From Mycobacterium sp. 1081908.1 (GTDB taxonomy: Bacteria; Actinomycetota; Actinomycetes; Mycobacteriales; Mycobacteriaceae), in assembly GCF_001673535.1 (NCBI RefSeq), contig NZ_LZLY01000101.1:1-63747 (forward strand): a stretch of 63,747 bases of DNA, given 5' to 3'. Shown here in pieces: positions 53,371 to 62,548 of this stretch; within the stretch, counting starts at the first letter, position 1; each line of letters starts with the position of its first letter. The notes below the pieces were generated by a model. That model was not told where the DNA came from, ran no database searches, and saw only the letters and a program-made list of their open reading frames with translations. The translations under genes and the position numbers were made by a program.

Positions 53371-55230
53371 GTGAGTCGGGATCGCGGGTCAACCAATGTT
53401 GTCGGGGCCGCCTCGGGCAGTGTAGACGCCAGCGCTGTCCCCGGCGGCGGGATTGTGGTGCCCGAGGGCGTCACGTTGACCTCGAATTTCGACCAAAACC
53501 GGGCCCTGTTGGGCGACAGTCCGGCGTACCGGTTCATCGACTATTCGCAGGACCAGGACGGGCGGATCCTCGAGCTCAGCTGGAACGAGCTGTGGTCGCG
53601 CGTCTGCGCCATCGGGGCCCGGCTGCAGCAGGTCACCAAGCCCGGTGACCGGGTGGCGATCCTGGCCCCGCAGGGCCTCGACTACGTGGCGGGTTTCTTC
53701 GGTGCCATCCACGCGGGCAATGTCGCGATCCCGCTCTTCGCGCCGACGTTGGCAGGACACGGCGAGCGGCTGGCGGCGGTGCTGGCCGACGGCCGGCCCG
53801 CGGCGGTCTTGACGACGACTTCGGCGGCCGAATCGGTGCGGACGTTCATCCGGAGCTTGCCCCCGCAGGAGCGGCCGCGGATGATCGCGGTGGACGCGGT
53901 GCCCGACACGCTCGGCGCGACCTTCACCGACCCCGTCCGGGATACCGACGACCTCGCCTACCTGCAGTACACGTCGGGCTCGACCCGCACGCCGGCCGGG
54001 GTGGAGATCACCCACCGCGCGGTCTACACCAACGCGATGCAGATGATCCTGCACGGCGGGTTGAACACCGACGTGCAATGCGTGAGCTGGCTGCCGCTGT
54101 ATCACGACATGGGACTGATGATGATCGTGTTCACGGCGTATTTCGGGGCGCACGTCGCGCTGATGGATCCCATGGCGTTCCTGCGCCGGCCCTACCGATG
54201 GATCAAGCAGCTGGGCATCGCGGCGACCCGCGGCCGCACAATGGCGGCGGCGCCGAACTTCGCCTTCGAGCTGACGGCCCAGCGGGGTTTGCCGCCCAAG
54301 GGGGAGGATCTCGACCTCAGCAACGTGGTGTGCCTGCTCAACGGGTCGGAGCCGGTGAGCATGGCGGCCATCGAGCAGTTCACCGACGCCTTTGCCCCGT
54401 ATGGTCTGCCGGCGACGGTGGTCAAACCGTCCTACGGCATGGCGGAAGCGACGCTGTCGGTCGCCAGCATCGCCTCGGACGCCGCGGCGAGCGCGATTTT
54501 CCTCGACCGCGAGCAGCTCGGTGCCGGCTGCGCGGTGGTCGTCGACCCGACCTCGCCCGGGGCGCTCTCGCTTGTCTCGTGCGGCCAGCCGATCCTCGAG
54601 CAGTGGGCGGTGATCGCCGATCCGGACGGCGCGGAGGTGCCCGACGGCACGGTGGGCGAAATCTGGTTGCACGGCAACAACATCGGCCGCGGATACTTCG
54701 GCCGCGAGGACGAGACACGCCGGGTGTTCTGCAACAAGCTGCAGTCCCGGCTCGAGGTCGGCAGCCACGCCGAGGGCGCCCCGGACAACGGGTCGTGGCT
54801 GGCCACCGGCGACCTCGGCGTCTACGTGGACGGCGAGCTATACCTGACGGGCCGGATCAAGGACCTCATCATCATCGATGGCCGCAACCACTACCCGCAC
54901 GACATCGAAACGACGGTGAGCGAGGCTTCGACGGCCATCCGCACCGGCTATGTCGCCGCGTTTTCCGTTCCCGCCGAGGCGGTTTCATCCCTTACCGGCA
55001 GCGGTGGCTCCGGGGAGCAGGTGGTCGTCGTCGCCGAGCGCGCCGCCGGGGCGGGCCGCGAGCTGGGGCCGATCGCCGACACCGTGCGCGCCGCGATCTC
55101 GCGGCATCACCAGATTCGGGTCGCCGACGTCCGGCTCGTGGCGGCCGGGGCCATCCCCCGCACGACGAGCGGCAAACTTGCCCGCAACGCGTGTCGCGCC
55201 GAGTACCTCGAAGGCCGATTCAACCGCTGA
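53371..55230 (+). CDS. fatty acyl-AMP ligase (FadD family, FAAL type)
   Basis: 619 residues, GTG start. AMP-binding fold with 'DLAYLQYTSGSTRTPAGVEI' (P-loop motif in the FAAL form TSGSTRTP), 'SWLPLYHDMGLMMIVFTAYF', 'VVKPSYGMAEATLSVASIAS', 'WLATGDLGVYVDGELYLTGR' and the C-terminal 'PRTTSGKLARNACRAEYLEG'. These features group it with FadD26/FadD32-type acyl-AMP ligases that load polyketide synthases rather than with CoA ligases. No polyketide synthase or acyl carrier protein is near. It is preceded by an AT-rich stretch (53339-53360) and overlaps the convergent aspB by 11 bases. Confidence 0.85.
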   Translation: MSRDRGSTNVVGAASGSVDASAVPGGGIVVPEGVTLTSNFDQNRALLGDSPAYRFIDYSQDQDGRILELSWNELWSRVCAIGARLQQVTKPGDRVAILAPQGLDYVAGFFGAIHAGNVAIPLFAPTLAGHGERLAAVLADGRPAAVLTTTSAAESVRTFIRSLPPQERPRMIAVDAVPDTLGATFTDPVRDTDDLAYLQYTSGSTRTPAGVEITHRAVYTNAMQMILHGGLNTDVQCVSWLPLYHDMGLMMIVFTAYFGAHVALMDPMAFLRRPYRWIKQLGIAATRGRTMAAAPNFAFELTAQRGLPPKGEDLDLSNVVCLLNGSEPVSMAAIEQFTDAFAPYGLPATVVKPSYGMAEATLSVASIASDAAASAIFLDREQLGAGCAVVVDPTSPGALSLVSCGQPILEQWAVIADPDGAEVPDGTVGEIWLHGNNIGRGYFGREDETRRVFCNKLQSRLEVGSHAEGAPDNGSWLATGDLGVYVDGELYLTGRIKDLIIIDGRNHYPHDIETTVSEASTAIRTGYVAAFSVPAEAVSSLTGSGGSGEQVVVVAERAAGAGRELGPIADTVRAAISRHHQIRVADVRLVAAGAIPRTTSGKLARNACRAEYLEGRFNR

Positions 55231-56389
55231 CCGGCAGCCACGGCCCGATCCGGCGCAGCGCCTCCTCGATGTCGCTCGTGGGTCCCGCGAACGAGAGCCG
55301 GACGAATGAATGGCCGCGCGCCGTGTCGAAGTCGATGCCCGGCGCGATCGCAACGCCGGTGTCGGCCAACAGCTTTGAGCAGAAACCGAGCGAGTCGTCG
55401 GTGAAGTCCGATACGTCGGCGTAGACGTAGAACGCGCCGTCGGTGGGGGCCAGTCGGTCGATGCCGATCCGGCGCAGCCCGTCGAGCAGCAGCGAGCGGT
55501 TGATCGCGTAGTGCCGCAGGTTGCCGTCCGCTTCGGCGGTGGCCTCCGGGGTGAACGCCGCCACCGCGGCGCGCTGCGAGAGCACCGGCGGGCAGATGGT
55601 GAAGTTGCCGGTCAGGCAGTCCACCGCCCGGCGCAGCTCGCCCGGCACCAGCAGCCACCCCAGCCGCCAGCCCGTCATCGCGTAGTACTTGGAAAAGCTG
55701 TTGACCACCACCGCGTCTCGCGAGGTCTGCCAGGCGCAGCTGGTCTGCGGCGCGCCGTCGTAGACCAGGCCGTGGTAGACCTCATCGCTGATCAGCCGCG
55801 CCCCGGACGCCTCGCACCAGGACGCGATGGCGGCCAGCTCGGCCGCCGGGATGACCGTCCCGGTGGGATTGGCGGGACTGGCCACGATCACGCCCTTCAC
55901 CGGAGGGTCGAGTTCGGCGAGTATCCGCGCGGTCGGCTGGAACCGGGTCTCGGGCCCGCATGCGATGTCCACCACCTCGCATCCGAGCGCCGACAGGATG
56001 TTTCGGTAACACGGGTAGCCGGGGCTGGCGAGCGCGACCCGGTCGCCCACGTCGAAGCAGGCCAGGAAGGCGAGCAGAAACCCACCCGAGGAGCCCGTGG
56101 TCACGACGACCGCATCGGCCTCGACGTCGATCCCGTGTTTGCGTTGGTAATCGGCCGCGATCGCGGCGCGCAGCTCCGGAATGCCCAGCGCGACGGTGTA
56201 ACCCAGCTGGTTGGCCTCCAGCGCGGCGACCGCGGCCGCGCGCACCGGCTCGGGCGCTCCGACGCTGGGCTGGCCCGCCGACAGGTTGACCAGGTCGCCA
56301 TGGCTGCGCTGGCGCTCCGCGGCGGCCAGCCAGACATCCATCACGTAGAAGGGAGGGATGCCGGCGCGCAGCGCGACGTGATCGGTCAC
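55220..56389 (-). CDS. aspB: class I/II aminotransferase (AspB/Rv3565-like)
   Basis: 389 residues. PLP-dependent fold type I: 'VNLSAGQPSVGAPEPVRAAA' at the N-terminus, 'VTTGSSGGFLLAFLACFDVG', 'VASPANPTGTVIPAAELAAI' and the Schiff-base Lys in 'NSFSKYYAMTGWRLGWLLVP', ending near 'SFVRLSFAGPTSDIEEAL'. The amino donor and acceptor cannot be read. It is the last gene of the fadD3-fadE31-fadE32-fadE33-aspB run and overlaps fadE33 by four bases, so it is co-expressed with ring C/D catabolism genes. Confidence 0.9.
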   Translation of the reverse strand: MTDHVALRAGIPPFYVMDVWLAAAERQRSHGDLVNLSAGQPSVGAPEPVRAAAVAALEANQLGYTVALGIPELRAAIAADYQRKHGIDVEADAVVVTTGSSGGFLLAFLACFDVGDRVALASPGYPCYRNILSALGCEVVDIACGPETRFQPTARILAELDPPVKGVIVASPANPTGTVIPAAELAAIASWCEASGARLISDEVYHGLVYDGAPQTSCAWQTSRDAVVVNSFSKYYAMTGWRLGWLLVPGELRRAVDCLTGNFTICPPVLSQRAAVAAFTPEATAEADGNLRHYAINRSLLLDGLRRIGIDRLAPTDGAFYVYADVSDFTDDSLGFCSKLLADTGVAIAPGIDFDTARGHSFVRLSFAGPTSDIEEALRRIGPWLPVSG

Positions 56390-57333
56390 GTCGGCAATAC
56401 TTCAGATTCCAGCCGGCGCAACAGCTCTCGCGGGGAGTCGAGCAGCTGCTCGCTGCCGTGGGCGCGCTTGAAGTACAGGTGCATGTCGTGTTCCCAGGTG
56501 ATCGCGATGCCACCGTGCAGCTGAATCCCCTCGGCCGCCACCGCTTTCAGGGCTTCCGTGGCGGCGAGGCGCGCGGTGGCCGCGTTGGTGGGCGTGGCGT
56601 CCTCGCACGCGTCGGACACGACGGCCTTCGCCGCCGAGACCGTCACGTACAGGTCGGCCATCCGATGCTTGAGGGCCTGGAAGCTGCCGATCGGCCGCCC
56701 GAATTGCACCCGGCTCTTGGTGTATTCGACGGTCAGCTCCAGGCAGCGTTCGGCGGCGCCGATCTGTTCGGCCGCCAGCAGGACGGCCGCGACGTGCGCG
56801 ATGCCCGGGTCCGCTCCGATGGGTTCGGTCTCTTCGGGCCGCAGGCGGGCGAGCCGGCGGGTGGGGTCCATGGTGACGACGGGCTGCGCCCTGAAGCGCG
56901 TCCACCTGCTTAGCTGGCCGTCGGCGACCGCGACGACGACGTCGGCGATGTCCCCGTTGACCACGTAGTCGCGGTCGAGCACCAGCGCGCCGATCGAAGC
57001 GCCTTCCGCCAGCCCCGCCAGGGTCTCGGCGTCCGGGTCGGCCGCCGCGAGCAACGCCAACTCCGCCAGCGTCGTGCCCAGCAGGGGGGACGGGACCAGG
57101 GCCCGGCCCAGCTCCTGCAAAACGGCTGCGGCGTCGGCCAATTCGCCGCCCGCCCCGCCTAGCTCCTCGGGGATCACCAGCGCGGCCGCGCCGACCTGCT
57201 CACACAGCAGGCGCCACAGCGCCTCGTCGTAGCCGCGGTCGGACTCCGTCGCGGCCCGGACCGCCGCCGGTTCCGCGTGCTTGGCGACCAGGGCCGCGAC
57301 GGTCTCCCGAAGCAGGTCGCGCTCTTCAGTCAC
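56386..57333 (-). CDS. fadE33: acyl-CoA dehydrogenase subunit FadE33
   Basis: 315 residues from the GTG at 57333 (overlapping the fadE32 stop by four bases); a longer open frame above it lies in fadE32. It has the shorter acyl-CoA dehydrogenase pattern: 'ALVIPEELGGAGGELADAAA', 'VEYTKSRVQFGRPIGSFQAL' and 'IQLHGGIAITWEHDMHLYFK'. Mycobacterial FadE31-FadE33 and FadE31-FadE32 form alpha2beta2 heterotetramers for steroid ring C/D-derived CoA esters; this is one partner subunit. Confidence 0.93.
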   Translation of the reverse strand: MTEERDLLRETVAALVAKHAEPAAVRAATESDRGYDEALWRLLCEQVGAAALVIPEELGGAGGELADAAAVLQELGRALVPSPLLGTTLAELALLAAADPDAETLAGLAEGASIGALVLDRDYVVNGDIADVVVAVADGQLSRWTRFRAQPVVTMDPTRRLARLRPEETEPIGADPGIAHVAAVLLAAEQIGAAERCLELTVEYTKSRVQFGRPIGSFQALKHRMADLYVTVSAAKAVVSDACEDATPTNAATARLAATEALKAVAAEGIQLHGGIAITWEHDMHLYFKRAHGSEQLLDSPRELLRRLESEVLPT

Positions 57334-58265
57334 AACGCCTCCAGCACTCGTAGCCGATGCGCCTCGGGAGTACCCCAGGCCGAGCGTAATGCCTGCACCC
57401 GCAGCAGCCACAGCGACAGGTCGTGCTCCTGGGTGAACCCGATCGCGCCGTGCGTCTGCAGCGACGCGCGCGCCGCCAGCAGGGCCGCCTCCGACGCCGC
57501 CGCCTTCGCGGCGCTGACGTCGCGCGGCTCCAACGAGAGCGCCGCGCCGTACACCAGGGGGCGGGCCAGCTCGATCGCGATGTGCACGTCGGCCAGCTTG
57601 TGCTTGATCGCCTGATACGACCCGATCACCCGCCCGAACTGGCTGCGTTGCTTGGCATAGTCGACCGCACCGTTCAACAGCGCCTCGGCGGCGCCGACCA
57701 GCTGGGCCGCGGTGGCCAACGCTCCGAACTCGTAGGCGCGCTTGATATCCGCATGCCAGGTGTTGCCGGTCGGCGTGACGTCGTAGAGGCGGCGGCTGGG
57801 GTCGACGGAGTCGTGTGGATCGCCGACCCCGGCTTCGCTGACGCCATTCTCCGTGACCAGCAGAACCAGCCCCGCCGCGTCGGCGCCGACCGCGCGCGGC
57901 ACCTGTGGCGGGAACGCGACCGTGGCGATCAACTCGCCGGAAGCCAGACCCGTGCAGCGCTCGTCGTCCGTCAGCAAAACCGGTGCCACGGCAATGGATT
58001 CGACCACCGGGCCCGGCACGCACCAGCGCCCGAGGCGTTCGATCGCGACCACCAGGTCGACGGGATGGGCCTCGATGCCGTCGAACTTTTCCGGCACGGC
58101 CAGCGCGGTCACGCCCAGGTTGGCCAGCTGCTCCCACACCTTGCGGCCGGGTGCGGTGTCGCCGGCCGACCACGCGCGGACCGCGCCCGGCAGGTCCGCG
58201 GCGCCCAGCGCCGCGTCGATGCTGGCGGCGAAGTCGCGTTGCTGTTCGTCTAGTGCGAAGTCCAC
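57330..58265 (-). CDS. fadE32: acyl-CoA dehydrogenase subunit FadE32
   Basis: 311 residues. N-terminal 'MDFALDEQQRDFAASIDAAL' and 'VTALAVPEKFDGIEAHPVDL', then 'VDYAKQRSQFGRVIGSYQAI' and 'LQTHGAIGFTQEHDLSLWLL', the flavin/acyl-CoA-binding blocks. Works with FadE31 in a heterotetramer. One-base overlap with fadE31 upstream and four bases with fadE33 downstream. Confidence 0.93.
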   Translation of the reverse strand: MDFALDEQQRDFAASIDAALGAADLPGAVRAWSAGDTAPGRKVWEQLANLGVTALAVPEKFDGIEAHPVDLVVAIERLGRWCVPGPVVESIAVAPVLLTDDERCTGLASGELIATVAFPPQVPRAVGADAAGLVLLVTENGVSEAGVGDPHDSVDPSRRLYDVTPTGNTWHADIKRAYEFGALATAAQLVGAAEALLNGAVDYAKQRSQFGRVIGSYQAIKHKLADVHIAIELARPLVYGAALSLEPRDVSAAKAAASEAALLAARASLQTHGAIGFTQEHDLSLWLLRVQALRSAWGTPEAHRLRVLEAL

Positions 58266-59398
58266 TATCGCTTCTCCCGGGGCAGGCCCAACAACCGTTC
58301 GGAGATGATGTTGCGCTGAATTTCGTTGGTGCCGGCGTAGATCGGTCCGCCCAGCGCGAACAGCAGCCCCTCGGTCCAGGGGCCGGCCAGCTCGCCGTCG
58401 GCGCCCAGGATGTCGAGCGCGGTCTGATGTATCGCCACGTCGAGATCCGACCAGAACACCTTGGTCACCGACGATTCCGCGCCGAGCTCACCGCCGGCGG
58501 CCAGCCTGGTCACGGTGCCGAAGGTCTGCAGCCGGTAGGCCTGCGCGTCGATCCAGGCGTCGGCGACCCGGTCGGCGAGTGCCGGGGGGCTGCCGCGGTC
58601 CTTCCACAGCTGCACCAACCGCTCGGCCGCGGCCAGGAAGCGGGCCGGGCTGCGCAGCGACATGCCGCGCTCGTTGCTCGACGTGCTCATGGCCGCCCGC
58701 CAGCCGTCGTTCGGGGTGCCGATCACGTCCTCGTCGGGAACGAAAACGTCGTCGAGGAAGATCTCCCCGAAGCCGGTGTCGCCGCCGAGCTGGACGATGG
58801 GCCGCACGGTGACGCCCTTGGCCTTGAGGTCGAACATGAGGTAGGTCAGGCCGTTGTGCCGTTCGGCCTCAGGGTCGGAGCGGAACAGCCCGAATCCCAT
58901 CTCGGCGAACGGCGCCCGCGAGCTCCAGATCTTCTGCCCGTTGAGCAGCCAGCCGCCTTCGGTTCTGGTGGCGGTGGACCGCAGCGACGCCAGGTCGCTG
59001 CCGGACTCGGGCTCCGACCAGGCCTGCGCCCAGATCTGTTCGCCGCTGGCCATTTTCGGCAGGATCCGGTCGAGCTGTTCGGGGGTGCCGTGCGCGAACA
59101 GCGTCGGGGCCAGCATGGAGGTGCCGTTGGCGCTGGCCCGTCCCGGCGCCCCGGCCCGAAAGTACTCCTCCTCGAACACCACCCAATGCAGCAGCGGCGC
59201 GTCGCGGCCGCCGTACTTCTTCGGCCAGGTGATCACCGACAGGCCGGCGTCGAACAACACCCGGTCCCAATGCCGGTGCTGTGCAAAGCCTTCCGCGTTG
59301 TCGTAGGACTTTGTCGGGATCTCATCGGCGTTCGCCGACAGGAAGTCCCGGACTTCGGCTTGGAAGGCCAGCGTCTCGTCGTCTAGTTGCAGATCCAA
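58265..59398 (-). CDS. fadE31: acyl-CoA dehydrogenase subunit FadE31
   Basis: 377 residues from a TTG one base after the fadD3 stop. Full acyl-CoA dehydrogenase: 'SVITWPKKYGGRDAPLLHWV', 'WSEPESGSDLASLRSTATRT', 'GGWLLNGQKIWSSRAPFAEM', 'IFLDDVFVPDEDVIGTPNDG' and the C-terminal 'GPIYAGTNEIQRNIISERLL'. It is the partner shared by FadE32 and FadE33 in cholesterol ring C/D catabolism. Confidence 0.94.
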   Translation of the reverse strand: MDLQLDDETLAFQAEVRDFLSANADEIPTKSYDNAEGFAQHRHWDRVLFDAGLSVITWPKKYGGRDAPLLHWVVFEEEYFRAGAPGRASANGTSMLAPTLFAHGTPEQLDRILPKMASGEQIWAQAWSEPESGSDLASLRSTATRTEGGWLLNGQKIWSSRAPFAEMGFGLFRSDPEAERHNGLTYLMFDLKAKGVTVRPIVQLGGDTGFGEIFLDDVFVPDEDVIGTPNDGWRAAMSTSSNERGMSLRSPARFLAAAERLVQLWKDRGSPPALADRVADAWIDAQAYRLQTFGTVTRLAAGGELGAESSVTKVFWSDLDVAIHQTALDILGADGELAGPWTEGLLFALGGPIYAGTNEIQRNIISERLLGLPREKR

Positions 59399-59399
59399 T

Positions 59400-60536
59400 T
59401 CAGGCCAACTCTCGCAGTTGTGGTTTGACCACCTTGCCGCCGGCGTTGCGTGGCAACTCGTCGACGAACCGCACCGAGCGTGGCGCCTTGAAGTTCGCCA
59501 AATGCTGTCGGGTGTAATCGATTACGGCTTGTTCGTCGAGCTCTACGCCGGGCCGGGTCACCACGAACGCGCGCCCCACCTCGCCCAGTCGCTCGTCGGG
59601 TACCCCGATCACCGCGGCGTGGGCCACCCCGTCCATCCGGGCCAGCACCTGCTCGACCTCGTCGGGATAGACGTTGAATCCGCCGCAGATGTACATGTCC
59701 TTGAGCCGATCGGTGATGCGCAGGTTGCCCGCCTCGTCGACGGCGCCGATGTCGCCGGTGTGCAGCCAGCCGTCGGCGTCGATGGCGGCGGCCGTCGCGG
59801 CCGGGTCGTCGAGGTGGCCGAGCATCACGTTGGGCCCCCGCAGCAGCACCTCTCCCGATTCGCCGGGATTCGCCGCGTCAATGCGCAATTCGGAGTCGGC
59901 GAACGGGCGCCCGCAGGTGGTGGCGACGGCGACCGCGTCGTCGTCGGCGCGGCACATGGTTCCCATGCCGTTGCCCTCCGTCAGCCCGTAGGCCGTCAGC
60001 ACGATGTCGATGTCGAGTTCGGACTGCATGCGTTCGACCAGCACGACCGGCACGGTGGCGGCCCCGGTGACCGCGAACCGCAGGGACGTCAGGTCGTAGT
60101 CCGTGCGCGCCGGATGGTCCAGCAGGGTTTGGTAGATGGTGGGCGGCTCCAGTAGCACGGTGATGCGGTGTCGCTCGATGGCCTGCAGCGCGCGCAGTGG
60201 GTCGAACGTCAGGTGCGGGATCAGCGTCGCGCCGGTCTGCAGGCGGGCCAGGATGCCGGCCTTGTGGCCGAAGTTGTGGAAGAACGGGTTGATGCAGAGG
60301 TTGCCGTTGGCGGCCCACGACGCCGAGGCCGACAGCAACTGCCGGTGCGCGCACATCGCGCCTATGCTGCGGCCGGTGGTGCCGGACGTGAACAGGATGT
60401 CGCTTCGATGCACCTCGTCGCGAAATTCGGCGGACGTGAAGGTCCGCTCGTCGGTGATCAGCGCGTCGTGGTGGGGGAGTTGCTGCGCCAGACGATCCAG
60501 CGCCGCCGGCACGGTGCGCGGGTCGCCGATCATCAT
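59400..60536 (-). CDS. fadD3: FadD3 (HIP-CoA ligase) with large internal in-frame deletion
   Basis: 378 residues; normal FadD3 is about 507. The start (ATG 60536, or the adjacent ATG 60533, better spaced from AGAGG) and the N-terminus 'DPRTVPAALDRLAQQLPHHD' are normal. After 'FTSAEFRDEV' (~residue 42) the frame jumps to 'HRSDILFTSGTTGRSIGAM', so about 120 residues of the N-terminal subdomain are missing. The AMP-motif lysine is Ile (GRSIGAM, not GRSKGAM). A shorter loss follows 'ASWAANG'. The C-terminal half is intact ('YGLTEGNGMGTMCRADDDAV', 'WLHTGDIGAVDEAGNLRITD', 'GKVVKPQLREL'). Wild-type FadD3 activates HIP with CoA. Activity here is doubtful; an assembly error must be excluded. Confidence 0.85.
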   Translation of the reverse strand: MMIGDPRTVPAALDRLAQQLPHHDALITDERTFTSAEFRDEVHRSDILFTSGTTGRSIGAMCAHRQLLSASASWAANGNLCINPFFHNFGHKAGILARLQTGATLIPHLTFDPLRALQAIERHRITVLLEPPTIYQTLLDHPARTDYDLTSLRFAVTGAATVPVVLVERMQSELDIDIVLTAYGLTEGNGMGTMCRADDDAVAVATTCGRPFADSELRIDAANPGESGEVLLRGPNVMLGHLDDPAATAAAIDADGWLHTGDIGAVDEAGNLRITDRLKDMYICGGFNVYPDEVEQVLARMDGVAHAAVIGVPDERLGEVGRAFVVTRPGVELDEQAVIDYTRQHLANFKAPRSVRFVDELPRNAGGKVVKPQLRELA

Positions 60537-60561
60537 CGCTCCTCTGGACCGCTCCTAACAA

Positions 60562-60575
60562 AGCAAGTGCTTGGT
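60562..60575. promoter_or_regulatory. KstR2 box between fadD3 and fadE30
   Basis: AGCAAGTGCTTGGT matches the KstR2 consensus AnCAAGnnCTTGnT in all defined positions. It is 25 bases before the fadD3 start and 17 bases before fadE30, and overlaps or abuts both promoters. Confidence 0.9.
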
Positions 60576-60579
60576 AGGT

Positions 60580-60592
60580 TAGCCTACAGGGC
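60580..60592 (+). promoter_or_regulatory. leaderless promoter of fadE30
   Basis: TAGCCT (60580-60585) and seven bases precede the ATG at 60593. The KstR2 box lies just upstream at the -20 region, so repressor binding would block polymerase. Confidence 0.5.
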
Positions 60593-61737
<1,145 letters not shown>

Positions 61738-61741
<4 letters not shown>

Positions 61742-62526
61742 CGCTCTCCGAGGCGCCGAAAGAGGTTGCCGGGCACGGGCTTTTGGAAGGAAAGGTGGTC
61801 GTCGTGACCGCCGCGGCGGGGACCGGCATCGGTTCGGCGACCGCCAGGCGGGCCCTGGCCGAGGGGGCCGATGTGGTGGTGTCGGATCACCACGAGCGAC
61901 GGCTGGGGGAGACCGCCGACGAGCTCTCCGCGCTCGGCCTGGGCCGGGTCGAGAAGGTGGTGTGTGACGTGACGTCCACCGCCCAGGTCGACGCCCTGAT
62001 CGACTCCACCACCGCTCGCATGGGCCGCCTCGACGTGCTGGTGAACAACGCCGGGCTGGGCGGGCAGACCCCAGTGGTCGACATGACCGACGACGAATGG
62101 GACCGCGTCCTGGACGTCACGCTGACGTCGGTTTTCCGGGCCACCCGCGCGGCGCTGCGGCATTTCCGCGAGGCGTCGCACGGCGGGGTGATCGTGAACA
62201 ACGCCAGCGTGCTGGGCTGGCGTGCCCAGCACTCGCAGTCGCACTACGCCGCGGCCAAGGCCGGGGTGATGGCGTTGACGCGTTGCAGCGCAATCGAAGC
62301 CGTCGAGTACGGCGTCCGGATCAACGCCGTCTCGCCCAGCATCGCGCGGCACAAGTTTCTGGACAAGACGACCTCGGCCGATCTGCTGGACCGGCTGTCG
62401 GCCGGCGAGGCGTTCGGCCGGGCCGCCGAGCCGTGGGAAATCGCGTCCACGATCGCATTCCTGGCCAGCGACTACTCGAGTTACCTGACCGGCGAGGTGA
62501 TTTCGGTCTCCAGCCAGCACCCCTGA
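61738..62526 (+). CDS. ipdF: short-chain dehydrogenase/reductase IpdF (Rv3559c)
   Basis: 262 residues. SDR signatures: 'VVVVTAAAGTGIGSATARRA' (nucleotide-binding TGxxxGxG variant), 'LDVLVNNAGLGGQTPVVDM' (NNAG), and the catalytic Ser-Tyr-Lys in 'VNNASVLGWRAQHSQSHYAA' followed by 'AKAGVMALTRCS'. In M. tuberculosis it oxidises the 5-OH group of the HIP derivative to the ketone. Its ATG overlaps the fadE30 stop. The gene ends 22 bases before the convergent PPE gene. Confidence 0.9.
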
Positions 62527-62548
62527 GGCCGGCAGGAGCGCATGCCCC

